From Lentisphaera marina (GTDB lineage Bacteria > Verrucomicrobiota > Lentisphaeria > Lentisphaerales > Lentisphaeraceae), in NCBI RefSeq assembly GCF_028745505.1, contig NZ_JAQZZL010000002.1, positions 868,001 to 932,000 on the forward strand: a stretch of 64,000 bases of DNA, written 5' to 3'. The notes under the pieces are model-generated. The model was not told the DNA's origin and did no database searches. It was given only the letters and a program-made list of their open reading frames with translations. Both the position numbers and the translations under genes were made by a program. Below are positions 10,591-20,148 of the stretch, in pieces (the stretch's first letter is position 1; each line of letters opens with the position of its first letter).

Positions 10591-13365
10591 TCAAGGTTTG
10601 CTCAGCACGTAAATCGCGCCTTCCATGGTCTTAAATTCAATAACTCCCTCATTGACGGCTTTCTTAACGGATTGTCCAGAGGTGCTGATCTGCCACATTG
10701 CAGGTTCAGGTAGTTTGACTCTGCAGGGTTTTCCGGCGAGTGAATGAATCTTCACCTCGCTTACCTCCTCATCTGTCCAGCGCGCCGTAACCTCGAATCC
10801 CCCACGGGCGCATAGTCCAGAAAAATGACCACTGGACCAAGCCTTCGGGCAGGCGGGGAGCAATTGGATGTATCCGGAATGACTCTGGATCAGCATCTCT
10901 GCAATGCCTGCTGTACCGCCAAAATTGCCGTCGATCTGGAATGGCGGATGCGTGTCCCACAGGTTGGGCATGGTTCCACGTGAGAGCAGAGTATTAAGCA
11001 GTTTGTAGGTTCGCTCTCCATCTTGAATGCGCGCCCAGGTATTCAACCGATGCGCCATGGCCCAGCCTGTGCTCTTGTCGCCGCGCATATTGAGCGATAC
11101 CCGTGCAGCAGCCAGCCATTCGGGCGTCGTGTTGTTAATCAGTCCACCCGGAAACAACCCCACCAGCTGTGAAATGTGCCGATGATTCTTTTCGTGGCCA
11201 AACTCCCCATACACCGTCTCCTTTCTAAACTCCTTGATCTGACCGGAAGCACCGATCTGAATAGGGTCCAACAACGGTAACTGCCGCTTGATTTCATCAA
11301 TCAAGGGGTCATCTGAAATCCCAAGTAAGGCAGCCGCTTTTATGGTGAGTAAGTGTCCCTCGTAAATCAACGACTGGTCATACGTACTCCCTGGCTGAGG
11401 AGATTTCAGATGATTCTCAGGTGAATAGGATGGTGTACATAGCAGGAGCTCACCATAACCGGGAATGTTTTGCACGACCTTCGATGTAAACAGACTGGAA
11501 GCCCGCAAAAACGGCCAGATACGTTTTAGTATATCCTTGTCCTGTGTAAACGCATAGTATTCCCACATGTTTTGAATAATAAAAGGGCCCGTTCCAAACC
11601 CTGACGTATTTCCTATTCCACCACAGTGATAGGGGGAGTTCCCTGTGCCCGCCATCATTCCGCAGTCGTCGGCCAGGGCTTTAGGGTTATGCTTTTTTAC
11701 AAGCTCCACTGCCATCCGGCTCCGGGCTTCCAGCCCGGCCTCAAAAAAATCCATGAATGGACCATAGGTTTCGCGAAGATTTGTATTAAATGCCGGCCAG
11801 TAGTTCATTTGCAGGTTGATATTCGCCCAATAACCACCGGTCCATGGCGCAAATTGATGAGCATTCCAGGTTCCCTGAAGGTTCGCGGGCAGACAGCCCA
11901 GACGCGATGAGGCGATCAAAAGATAACGGCCATAATGAAAATACAAAGCTTCAAGATAGGGGTTTTGGGGGGTCTTCTTGTACTGCTCCATAAGCACATC
12001 TGTCGGAACCTTTTCCTGAGCCTGCGATTCATCAAGCTTCAGGGCGACACGCGAAAACAGTTCTCGATAGTCCTTCCGATGTACATCGCGAAGCTGAGGC
12101 CAGGTCTTTTTGCATGCGGCATCCAGCACCTTTGTAAGCTCCTCATGCGGATGCGGAAACCCCTTAAGTTTCTGACCATAATTCTCATTTGAGAACACCG
12201 ATGATTCCATTTTATAATTTGTGCCGATAGAGACTATCAGGCTAACCTCATCTGCGTTCTTTATCTCAATGCCATCCGGCAAAGTGCGCACATGTCCCCC
12301 CGTTGCCACCACCTCACATTGGCCTTCATACAGGAGTCCGAATGTTTTCATTTCTCCTTTGAAAAGAATTCTGTTCTCTGACACCTCCACTTTCCCTGTG
12401 CGTGAGCTACTAAGAAATGGTAGCTTTGCCTTGACGGTAAAATTGACACTCCCTTTTTCAGATGCTGTCTCGCGCAATACAAATACCCGATCCGGATAGG
12501 AAGCGAACATTTCACGCTGATATTTAATTTTGCCGACTCGGTAGGATACACCTGCAACAGCCTCGTTCAGGTCGAGGGTTCGTTCGTAGTCCTCTACCGC
12601 TTTAGATTCGCCAATGCCGACAAAGCCGCCAATATCAGCTAACTGACACGTAGCGCCTTTGTTATTCTCCAGTTCAAACAAGAAGTGCTTATAAATATCC
12701 TTACTTGAGGTCTTAAATGACATTTTCTGATGCCTACGAGGGAAATCTATTCCGGACCTGGCATCAATAACAGTCCAATTCTTGCCATCATTGGATGCTT
12801 TCACTTTCCAGTTCAAGGGGTCCCGGTCTGGGGAATCATTAGCGGACGTAAATGAGTACTCCGGTAAGGCCTGGGCCTGGGCATCGTGCAGGACAATACG
12901 AATCCAGTGAGGACCACGCCCCACTTCGGTAAACCATTTTGTTCCTGGATTATTATCCAATAGGTTCTTCGGTACTTCCTTAGGATTGGAGGCACTGGCG
13001 GTAATAGCTTTAGGACCGCCCATATCGAGATTAGAGATCAACATAATATCGGCGAAACTTGTCAAACAACGCCTTTTCCAGGAATCATATCCCCTGTCGG
13101 CCCACAGGGATTTATCGGTAAACTGCAGTCGCTCCTCTGTAACACCACCAAAAACGTTCACACCGAAATGACCGTTTCCGAGCGGCAGGGAATACTTCTC
13201 CCACCCATGCATGGTATTTTCGGCTGGCTTATTATACCGCATTACCCACGTAGACTCCGCCGCGTTTCCGTCCGGGGCGACGTCGAATGTTTCGGCGGCA
13301 AACAACTGGCCGGCAATGGCCAGAACAGCTACGGTGAGGATAATTCTGACTTTTGGTGTGTTCAT
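10591..13365 (-). CDS. Exported GH95 glycosidase with inserted discoidin domain, second type
   Basis: 924 residues with full GH95 landmarks: N-terminal SLPLGNGHFGVNVFGG, the asparagine pair N515/N517 in [10 protein letters not shown], general acid E650 in TPSYSPEN, and D812 in FQIDGNFGG. An F5/8C domain (about 115-250) is inserted just before EDYERTLDL, the same place as in the GH95 at 5921-8638. The family includes alpha-L-fucosidases and enzymes for the related sugar L-galactose; given the operon, fucose is most likely. The start ATG at 13365 has AAGGAATACT just upstream; the signal peptide is a diverged form of the cassette (MNTPKVRIIL). Only 14 bp separate it from the upstream sulfatase-GH43 gene. 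Confidence 0.92.
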   Translation of the reverse strand: MNTPKVRIILTVAVLAIAGQLFAAETFDVAPDGNAAESTWVMRYNKPAENTMHGWEKYSLPLGNGHFGVNVFGGVTEERLQFTDKSLWADRGYDSWKRRCLTSFADIMLISNLDMGGPKAITASASNPKEVPKNLLDNNPGTKWFTEVGRGPHWIRIVLHDAQAQALPEYSFTSANDSPDRDPLNWKVKASNDGKNWTVIDARSGIDFPRRHQKMSFKTSSKDIYKHFLFELENNKGATCQLADIGGFVGIGESKAVEDYERTLDLNEAVAGVSYRVGKIKYQREMFASYPDRVFVLRETASEKGSVNFTVKAKLPFLSSSRTGKVEVSENRILFKGEMKTFGLLYEGQCEVVATGGHVRTLPDGIEIKNADEVSLIVSIGTNYKMESSVFSNENYGQKLKGFPHPHEELTKVLDAACKKTWPQLRDVHRKDYRELFSRVALKLDESQAQEKVPTDVLMEQYKKTPQNPYLEALYFHYGRYLLIASSRLGCLPANLQGTWNAHQFAPWTGGYWANINLQMNYWPAFNTNLRETYGPFMDFFEAGLEARSRMAVELVKKHNPKALADDCGMMAGTGNSPYHCGGIGNTSGFGTGPFIIQNMWEYYAFTQDKDILKRIWPFLRASSLFTSKVVQNIPGYGELLLCTPSYSPENHLKSPQPGSTYDQSLIYEGHLLTIKAAALLGISDDPLIDEIKRQLPLLDPIQIGASGQIKEFRKETVYGEFGHEKNHRHISQLVGLFPGGLINNTTPEWLAAARVSLNMRGDKSTGWAMAHRLNTWARIQDGERTYKLLNTLLSRGTMPNLWDTHPPFQIDGNFGGTAGIAEMLIQSHSGYIQLLPACPKAWSSGHFSGLCARGGFEVTARWTDEEVSEVKIHSLAGKPCRVKLPEPAMWQISTSGQSVKKAVNEGVIEFKTMEGAIYVLSKP

Positions 13366-13379
13366 AGTATTCCTTTGAT

Positions 13380-15815
13380 CTATTTTATCTTGATGGTGTA
13401 GACGACCTTCTTGATGGTGCCGTCTTCGTTGAAATGCATCTCATCGAAGCATGCGGAACGGCGATGAAAGCTCCCATTGTTGACATCGCCACGATGGTAA
13501 AAGAAGTACCATTTGCCCCGGAACTCGATTGCAGAGGTGTGATTCGGCGCCTGCGGCGCAGCGGAAGCCAGGATGCCACGATGGCGGGCATAGCCTTCCG
13601 GGCTGGAGTGAGTCGGTGTCTTCGGGTTCTTCGGATTGCCTGGAAACGGCAAGGGGGTGTCCGCCATCCAGTAATCTGTGTTACTTCCCTTGCGCGCCAT
13701 GAAATAGTAGATGCCGTTTCGCTTGAAAATCGTGACCGCCTCGTTGACGGTCTCTTTGGAAAGGCGCTGCCAGGGCCCGTCGAGTTCGATCATATTGTCT
13801 TTGAGCTTGGCTCCCATGATATGCCAGCCCTTGTCGCCGTTATCCACCTTGTGGTCGTTGCCATAAATATAGGCCTGGCCGTCGTCGTCAACGAAGACAG
13901 TAGGGTCAAAGATCGTTGTGATCTTGTCACTTGCCGCACTTTGCCAAGGTCCAATAGGTGTTTTGCTTTTCGCTACCCCAATATGGGTTTTGTCATAAGG
14001 GAAGTAATAATAATACCAGCCGTCTTTGTATGCAACATCCGGTGCATTCATCTGTCCTTTGGCGTACTCGAACCCCTTATCTGTTCGTGGGCGCAGCACC
14101 ACGCCGTGGTTGATCCAGGTCTTGAGGTCCGGACTCTCGAGGACGGAGTAGTCCTGCATCGTACCGAAACCTTTTGCCCCTTTCACGTCGCGGGAACAGT
14201 AGACATACACCTTACCGTTGAAGACTTCCGCCGCGGGATCCGGGGTATAGATGAAATTCGGGTTGTCCTTCATCCTAATGATCGGGTTACCCGCAAACTC
14301 ACTCCGGCCGGGCGCTTTGTGCGCTGTCTTATGCCCTTTATTAGCAGCCCAATGGCTCGTCAATTTGTCAGCGTATTCTTTGTGTTGTGACTCCCAAGTA
14401 ACCAGTTTGCCGAGCTTACCAACATCGAGTGGATCTCCCATCTCTTTCTGAAGTTCAACAAATTCGCTCTTTAATTCCTTAATCTTTGTGGCGTACTCAG
14501 GGTTATCGATTAAATCATTCATCTCAGCCGGATCGTTCTTGATGTTGAACAGCCGCATTTTCTTTGCCGCATTTGGATAGAAGATAAGTTTCCAGTCATC
14601 CTTTAGAATCATGCGCTGAGTATTCATGTACTTCCCGTAAATTCTATCGTACTGAACCGTCTTCTCTCCCTTGATCAAAGGCATCAGACTTTTGAATTCC
14701 ACATGTGCCGGTTTTTCGGCACCGGCAAGCTCAATTGCTGTGGCCATAGCATCCTGAAGGTAGATAGGCGTATCAATTTTGGAATTTGGTTTTATTCCCG
14801 GCCCGACAACAATAAACGGAGGACGCATAGAGTGTTCATACATACTCTGCTTGCCCATAAGACCGTGATGTCCTGCAGCCAGACCGTGGTCCGCAGTAAA
14901 GATAATGTAGGTATTATCTGCTTTTCCACTCGCTTCCAAAGCATCCAGCATACGCCCGATATGGTGATCCATATAGGTGATTGATGCATAATACTCCTGA
15001 CGGTTGCGCTTTACCGCATACTCCGTTCGAGGATAGGGTGCCAGAATCTCGTCTCGTAGTTTTTTCCCGCAAATCTCTGCTGCATACGGGTACTCAGGCA
15101 GATAGTTTTTCGGAATTTTAATCGAATCAAGCGGGTACATATCCACATACTCTTTGGGAGCCTGACGCGGATCATGTGGCGCGTTAAAGGCAAGGTACAT
15201 GAAGAAGGGCTTGTCATCATTCTTGACCTTGTCAAAGAACTCAAGGGTATCATCGGCCACCACCTGGGTCCAGTGGGTTCCTCCTGCCCAGAATCCCCCG
15301 TGTCTTTCGTCCCACGGTAGCCATTCGCTCTCATAGAGCTCAGGCTTAAAGGTGCGCCTATAGCGTACGTCAGCCTGGTTCGGCATTCCACCACGTACAT
15401 TTTTCGTTACATTAAAGCGCGGCTTACCTGGAACGTGCCATTTACCTGTCATATACGTGGTATAGCCGGCGCCATTCATGATTTCAGACCAGTGCGGGTA
15501 TTGTTTGACACCTTGCTCAGCACGGTTGACAAATCGGCCCGAGTTGAGCATGGCGCGGCTGGCAACACATACTGCTCCGCCCCAAGCTCCCATATTATAG
15601 GTATGGGTGAATGATACACCACGTTTCACCAAACGGTCAAGATTCGGCGTTTTAATATTCAATTGTCCGTAGGCACCAATCGATTCATAGGTTTGATCAT
15701 CTGCAAAGATAAACATGACGTTCGGCTTTTCCGCAGCACCTTCCGCGGCGAACAACTGGCCGCCAAAGGCCAGTGCTGCTAGCGTGAGCATGGTTGTTAT
15801 TTTTTGGGTGAACAT
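13380..15815 (-). CDS. Sulfatase-GH43 fusion, exported
   Basis: 811 residues joining two enzymes. Residues 1-460 are a sulfatase with C83-V-A-S-R87, nearly the same DNA as 8673-10553. After a basic linker (about 480-505) comes a five-bladed GH43 domain (about 506-811) with the expected acidic triad: base D526 in YTPDPA, D637 in IFDPT, and acid E692 in VNEAV. GH43 members are mostly beta-xylosidases or alpha-L-arabinofuranosidases, so one chain could remove sulfate and a side-chain pentose from the same site. The two relatives carry a discoidin domain in place of GH43. The ORF is uninterrupted, so this is not an assembly of two genes by frameshift. The start ATG is preceded by AAAAGGATACT. Confidence 0.93.
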   Translation of the reverse strand: MFTQKITTMLTLAALAFGGQLFAAEGAAEKPNVMFIFADDQTYESIGAYGQLNIKTPNLDRLVKRGVSFTHTYNMGAWGGAVCVASRAMLNSGRFVNRAEQGVKQYPHWSEIMNGAGYTTYMTGKWHVPGKPRFNVTKNVRGGMPNQADVRYRRTFKPELYESEWLPWDERHGGFWAGGTHWTQVVADDTLEFFDKVKNDDKPFFMYLAFNAPHDPRQAPKEYVDMYPLDSIKIPKNYLPEYPYAAEICGKKLRDEILAPYPRTEYAVKRNRQEYYASITYMDHHIGRMLDALEASGKADNTYIIFTADHGLAAGHHGLMGKQSMYEHSMRPPFIVVGPGIKPNSKIDTPIYLQDAMATAIELAGAEKPAHVEFKSLMPLIKGEKTVQYDRIYGKYMNTQRMILKDDWKLIFYPNAAKKMRLFNIKNDPAEMNDLIDNPEYATKIKELKSEFVELQKEMGDPLDVGKLGKLVTWESQHKEYADKLTSHWAANKGHKTAHKAPGRSEFAGNPIIRMKDNPNFIYTPDPAAEVFNGKVYVYCSRDVKGAKGFGTMQDYSVLESPDLKTWINHGVVLRPRTDKGFEYAKGQMNAPDVAYKDGWYYYYFPYDKTHIGVAKSKTPIGPWQSAASDKITTIFDPTVFVDDDGQAYIYGNDHKVDNGDKGWHIMGAKLKDNMIELDGPWQRLSKETVNEAVTIFKRNGIYYFMARKGSNTDYWMADTPLPFPGNPKNPKTPTHSSPEGYARHRGILASAAPQAPNHTSAIEFRGKWYFFYHRGDVNNGSFHRRSACFDEMHFNEDGTIKKVVYTIKIK
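14450..15815 (-). repeat. Long near-identical repeat of 9188-10553
   Basis: The sulfatase halves of the genes at 13380-15815 and 8673-10553 are almost the same at DNA level over about 1.36 kb, including long runs without a difference. Similarity stops abruptly at the start of the linker to GH43 in one copy and discoidin in the other. The 184-2067 gene is a third, somewhat more diverged copy. Confidence 0.85.
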
Positions 15816-15876
15816 AGTATCCTTTTATTAATTTTTGAATATTTATGATCGCTGCTGCTTACTTTTTAACAGCGGA

Positions 15877-18684
15877 CTATTTCTTCCACTCAATTTTCTT
15901 ATTAAACTCAAACCAATCCAGGTTAAACAAGCCGTCACCTTGCCCGGTAAAGACCAGGTAGAGGTCCTGCTTGCCGCTCAGGCCTTCTACCTCGCAGGTA
16001 AATGTTGTCCAGTTACCCCATCCACCAGTATTTGGGACGCGACAGGATCCAAGCAGTTTGCCGCTTTCGCTACCTAGCCTCAGCTCAATGGTACCACCAT
16101 TGGTTCCGCTTGTCGCCCGAACCGTACACTTTGTTATTCCCTCAGGAAACGCCATGCCCTCATACATAATCCAGTGACCGTTGCTGATATGTCCGATAGC
16201 TTCTCCACCTAGACCATTGCCTTGAATACTCATTCCGTTGGATTTTTTACTATAAGATTCCGCCCCAACGACAACCTCACCAGAGTTGAATCTCTCAAGC
16301 ATTTCTTCCTGTATCGCAGCACCGGAAGCATGAGGACTTTTGATTCCCGAATAGATCACCAGGTCGTCGCTTTTTTCAATGCCATTGCTCGAAGCTGTTG
16401 CGGTCAGGACAACCCGTCCGGTGCCCTTCAGTGCAACCAATCCTTTGCTGTCAATTGAAGCGATGGCAGGGTCACTGCTGGTGTAGGTGACCTTGGCAGA
16501 TGAGAGATCGGCCTCATAAGATTTTTCTGTCTTGCCAGTTAGGCTTGTCTGTAGTGTGTCACCGGACTTAGCTTCCAGGTATATATCACTACCCTTGCCC
16601 TTTAGGAAAATACGGTGCAGTTTGCCATTCTTTGGTGTAAACGGGAAACTTTTGAGCAGACCGATTTTACTGGTATCAATGGATTTTATCCCCATCGCCA
16701 AAGCTGGAGAGCTCTCTTTTAGACGGTAATCACGGTCTTTGGCGTTGACAAAATTCGGGTCCGTAATCTTACTGTTTTGGTCGACATTTTTTGCCTTTTC
16801 CGCATTCTGCCACTTGCTGAGTGAACTTCCCCCTTTTGGAAAGTTAAATTTGCCCTGCTTGTTAAAGTAGATGTTGTAGTCCATCTCGCCAAGGGATCTG
16901 GTATTTCCAAAGCGGAAGACCTTGCGGTCTGCTCCGTCACCATGCACAGCTCCATTACCGTGAACTCTTTGTCCATGATCGCTGTAGAGGATATTGTTAT
17001 AGAAGAACAGCTTCTTCGCCGGTTCAATATAGGGGTCGAGGTTAGCTGCTCCGTGTTGAGACAAACTTGCATCAAATACATTGTTATAAATCAGATTATC
17101 GACACCTTTTGACATGAGCTGAGCATTGACTGCTGGTACCTTCGTGTCATAGACAATATTATTCTTGATTGTCCAGTAATCAGAAGCATCGTCCAGGAAG
17201 ATACTATGTCCGCGCCATCCAGTCTTGGGTTTTCCAGTGTAAGCGTTTATGATGATGTTGCTGTCAACTATATTACCACGGCCTCCTCCCCAACATTCGA
17301 TACCCCCGCCATCGGCAGAATCGGCGCCAAGGTCATACATGTAGTTGTAACGAAAGATGTTTTTGTTGGAGTGTATATATTTGTCCCAATCAGAAAACCT
17401 CACGTGTCCCAAGCCCACAGAACCCCGTACGCCATAACGGGCTCCTTTCAGTGATATCCCATAACGTCGTGACTGATGAATGAGGTTGTGTTCGATAATA
17501 TTCTCAGCGCTCTGATAAACCTGCACACCTGTTGCGTGATTCACGGTTGCCATGATATTAGAGATTTCATTATTGCTGATGATGTTGGCTTTATTGATCA
17601 CTTCGGTGTTGTCTTTATGAAGCAGCAGGCCGGCGAGGTAGACTCCGCTGTAGCCGAGGTTTGTCATTTTGCAGCCGGATACCGTGTTGTTCTGTGCCCA
17701 TCCATACATAGAGACTGCGTGGAGTGGTGCATCATGGAGATCGCAGTCAAGAACGTGAATATTCTTGGCGTTTTCCATCAGGATAAGCGACGTACGAAGC
17801 GTTTCCGGGTAGTCGGCATTATGACGTGCATACCCATCAATTTTTGTTCCACTGTAACAGGGCATGCTGGCAATAAAGTCAGTAAAGAGTATTTCCAGTC
17901 CCTGGATTTTTATGTTGCTGACTGCTTGCTTGCCACTTTCACCCTTGAACGTAAAGACGCTCATGACCGTTGGTCGGATAACAGCATCAAGTTCTTTTTT
18001 GTTTTTGGGATAGTAGTAGAGATATCCGGCGTCAGAATTTACCGCCCATTCTCCAGGTGTATTGATAAACTCAACATCGCCACGGTAGTGTCTTAAACTT
18101 CCGCTGTATCCACTTTTGGGATGATCATGTACAGGTTTATTATTGCCATTCAACTTGATTTTAAGGTATTCAGACATCCAGTCGCCTTGATAGTAGGCTT
18201 GGACGTTGCGGATCGACTTAGGCTGCTTCCATTTGTTTTCTTTGGCGATTGAGGCAAGCTTCCCATCGACAAGTAGAGACCAAAACTCAATATCTTTACC
18301 AATCTTGGCTTTCATAATGCCGTCTTTATACGGTTTCCAGTTCGTTACGGGCACCCCACCAATGATGACAGGTTTTTCATTCTTGTAATTTCGGTACGTG
18401 ATATACTGGCCGTCTGGGCCGCTGTCGCGCTGATCAAACAGGATGCTCTCTTTGATGTGGTACACGCCACCTCGTATGTTGACGACTACGGATTCTTTTG
18501 AATCTTTATTGACCTTTCTCACCGCATCCCGGGCTTGGGTTATGGTGGCAAAGGGGCTCTTTAGGGTTCCCGGGTTTGTGTCTTTTCCGTCCGGGGCGAC
18601 GTAGAATACTTCACCGGCGAACAACTGGCCGGCAAAGGCCAATGCTGCTACCGTGAGCAATGTCTTAATTTTTTGGTTGATCAT
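15877..18684 (-). CDS. Exported right-handed beta-helix protein, GH141-like, with Ig-like and CBM6 domains
   Basis: 935 residues from the ATG at 18684, chosen because it has the AAAAGGATATAAC block and opens with the shared signal peptide; the frame runs 27 codons further upstream without either. The N-terminal block FYVAPDGKDTNPGT, then ARDAVRKV and RGGVYH, followed by a long parallel beta-helix, matches the layout of GH141 (alpha-L-fucosidase/xylanase) and of some polysaccharide lyases. A bacterial Ig-like domain (about 705-783) and a CBM6 (about 797-935, with NGHWIMYEG and FNLDWFEF) follow. The CBM6 closely resembles the stand-alone protein at 37464-38000. GH141 is favoured because that family recurs in known fucoidan degraders, but the exact family needs a profile search. 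Confidence 0.8.
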   Translation of the reverse strand: MINQKIKTLLTVAALAFAGQLFAGEVFYVAPDGKDTNPGTLKSPFATITQARDAVRKVNKDSKESVVVNIRGGVYHIKESILFDQRDSGPDGQYITYRNYKNEKPVIIGGVPVTNWKPYKDGIMKAKIGKDIEFWSLLVDGKLASIAKENKWKQPKSIRNVQAYYQGDWMSEYLKIKLNGNNKPVHDHPKSGYSGSLRHYRGDVEFINTPGEWAVNSDAGYLYYYPKNKKELDAVIRPTVMSVFTFKGESGKQAVSNIKIQGLEILFTDFIASMPCYSGTKIDGYARHNADYPETLRTSLILMENAKNIHVLDCDLHDAPLHAVSMYGWAQNNTVSGCKMTNLGYSGVYLAGLLLHKDNTEVINKANIISNNEISNIMATVNHATGVQVYQSAENIIEHNLIHQSRRYGISLKGARYGVRGSVGLGHVRFSDWDKYIHSNKNIFRYNYMYDLGADSADGGGIECWGGGRGNIVDSNIIINAYTGKPKTGWRGHSIFLDDASDYWTIKNNIVYDTKVPAVNAQLMSKGVDNLIYNNVFDASLSQHGAANLDPYIEPAKKLFFYNNILYSDHGQRVHGNGAVHGDGADRKVFRFGNTRSLGEMDYNIYFNKQGKFNFPKGGSSLSKWQNAEKAKNVDQNSKITDPNFVNAKDRDYRLKESSPALAMGIKSIDTSKIGLLKSFPFTPKNGKLHRIFLKGKGSDIYLEAKSGDTLQTSLTGKTEKSYEADLSSAKVTYTSSDPAIASIDSKGLVALKGTGRVVLTATASSNGIEKSDDLVIYSGIKSPHASGAAIQEEMLERFNSGEVVVGAESYSKKSNGMSIQGNGLGGEAIGHISNGHWIMYEGMAFPEGITKCTVRATSGTNGGTIELRLGSESGKLLGSCRVPNTGGWGNWTTFTCEVEGLSGKQDLYLVFTGQGDGLFNLDWFEFNKKIEWKK

Positions 18685-18765
18685 GTTATATCCTTTTTTT
18701 AGATTTTTATTGAATGCTGCTGAAATCATTTCATTCGGGTGAAGCTCATAGTTTGTTATCGCCAT

Positions 18766-20148
18766 CTATTTTCGTCGCTCTAGTAAATCATGTTCAATTT
18801 TTAGCATCGTTTTGCGATCGAGCTTATAAAAGAGCATGAGTATGGCTGCTAAAAAGAAGAATCCCGCCGGTACGATGTTCCACATGACATTGATACCCTC
18901 AAGCGTCTCCTGGCTCTGAGCTTGATTGTTGACAAAGCCGACAAATTCAAGGATGTATCCAGGAATCGCACTGCCAGCCGCCGCGCCAAATTTTATGGCA
19001 AATAAAGAGGCCGAAACAGTCAAGGCAGCAATATTTCGACCAGAAATCCATTCGCCATATTCGGAACAATCGGTATACATTACAAAAAGCAAGGTAATGA
19101 TCAGTCCGAAGGCAAACATTCCCAGCGTATAAAAAGTCAATATCGCAGGGTAACTGTCAACCGGAATGAAAGCGGTGCCGATGATGGTGATTCCAAATAG
19201 GACATTGGCAAAAATCATGAGTTGCTTTTTATCACATATCTTGAGTATGCTAGGGGTTAAAAGTGCGCCAAAAAGCTGCCCCACAAAGCCCGCTGAGATA
19301 ATCAGTGTGGTAGCGTCCATCCACCATAGGACTATTTCATCACCTAAGCCCATATTGTATTTTGTAAAAAAAGCAGTTGAAGCAATTCTGGCCACTAAAC
19401 CGACGATCGACAAGATCGAACAGATGGCCAAAATGATCCAGGAGATGTTTTTAGTAAGTATACTAAGGTCACTTTTTATACTTGAGTTACTCTTTGGAGT
19501 TTGAATTCGCTCTTTGGTCACGGCAAATGTAAAAATGAACAAAGCCACCGACAAAACAGCAAAGAGAATAATCGTTAAACGAAAGCCCAAGAGCTCATCC
19601 CCGCCACCAAAAAAGGTGACTAGCGGTTTTGCGCTGGCGCCAACGATCAATGTTCCTAAGGCAGCACACACAAAGCGAAACTGGGTAGCCTTTGTGCGCT
19701 CCTCTGAGAGTGGTGAAATGACGGCCAATAAAGCAGAATAAGGCACATTAATCGCCGTAAAAGCCAACATGAGCAAGGAGTAGCTTACGTAAGCAAAGAT
19801 CAGTTTTCCCGATTCAGACAAATCTGGCCCGAGGAAGAGCAAGTAGCCCAAGAGAGCATAGGGAAGAGACACCCCTATAAGAAAAGGGCGGTATTTCCCC
19901 CATCTGGTATTGACCCTATCGGCAATAATACCCATGGCGGGGTCACTTATGGCATCAATGATTTTTGTCACCAAGAACATGGTGGCTGCATCTCCTGGAG
20001 ATATTCCCCAAACATCTACATAATAATAGAGGAGAAAAATATTGAAAAAGGTGATGTAAAAATTGGACGCCATATCACCAAGGCCATAGCCAAGTTTTTC
20101 CGTAAATGATAATGGGGCTAAGTTATTGGATGTTGATTTATTTGTCAT
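18766..20148 (-). CDS. GPH-family (MFS) sugar:cation symporter
   Basis: 460 residues with about twelve hydrophobic segments and the glycoside-pentoside-hexuronide family signature: EKLGYGLGDMASNF near the N-terminus, the loop DPAMGIIADRVNTRWGKYRP, and NVPYSAL. It is an inner-membrane transporter, expected to bring sugars or short oligosaccharides into the cytoplasm with sodium or protons. Its ATG overlaps the stop of the upstream cytoplasmic enzyme by 11 bp, which implies translational coupling. It is the only recognisable intact transporter in the window, so it is the likely import route for products of the exported sulfatases and fucosidases. Substrate cannot be read from the sequence; fucose or xylose derivatives fit the neighbours. 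Confidence 0.93.
   Translation of the reverse strand: MTNKSTSNNLAPLSFTEKLGYGLGDMASNFYITFFNIFLLYYYVDVWGISPGDAATMFLVTKIIDAISDPAMGIIADRVNTRWGKYRPFLIGVSLPYALLGYLLFLGPDLSESGKLIFAYVSYSLLMLAFTAINVPYSALLAVISPLSEERTKATQFRFVCAALGTLIVGASAKPLVTFFGGGDELLGFRLTIILFAVLSVALFIFTFAVTKERIQTPKSNSSIKSDLSILTKNISWIILAICSILSIVGLVARIASTAFFTKYNMGLGDEIVLWWMDATTLIISAGFVGQLFGALLTPSILKICDKKQLMIFANVLFGITIIGTAFIPVDSYPAILTFYTLGMFAFGLIITLLFVMYTDCSEYGEWISGRNIAALTVSASLFAIKFGAAAGSAIPGYILEFVGFVNNQAQSQETLEGINVMWNIVPAGFFFLAAILMLFYKLDRKTMLKIEHDLLERRK

Noticed and set aside
13434..14390. 318-codon plus-strand frame inside the GH43 part of the fusion gene
   Set aside because: It is antisense to a clear GH43 domain with intact catalytic residues; its product looks like reverse-frame translation.
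18301..18360. GTTACG inside the beta-helix gene as another promoter motif
   Set aside because: It lies within coding sequence and has no matching second box at 15-16 bases, as expected for a chance six-base match.
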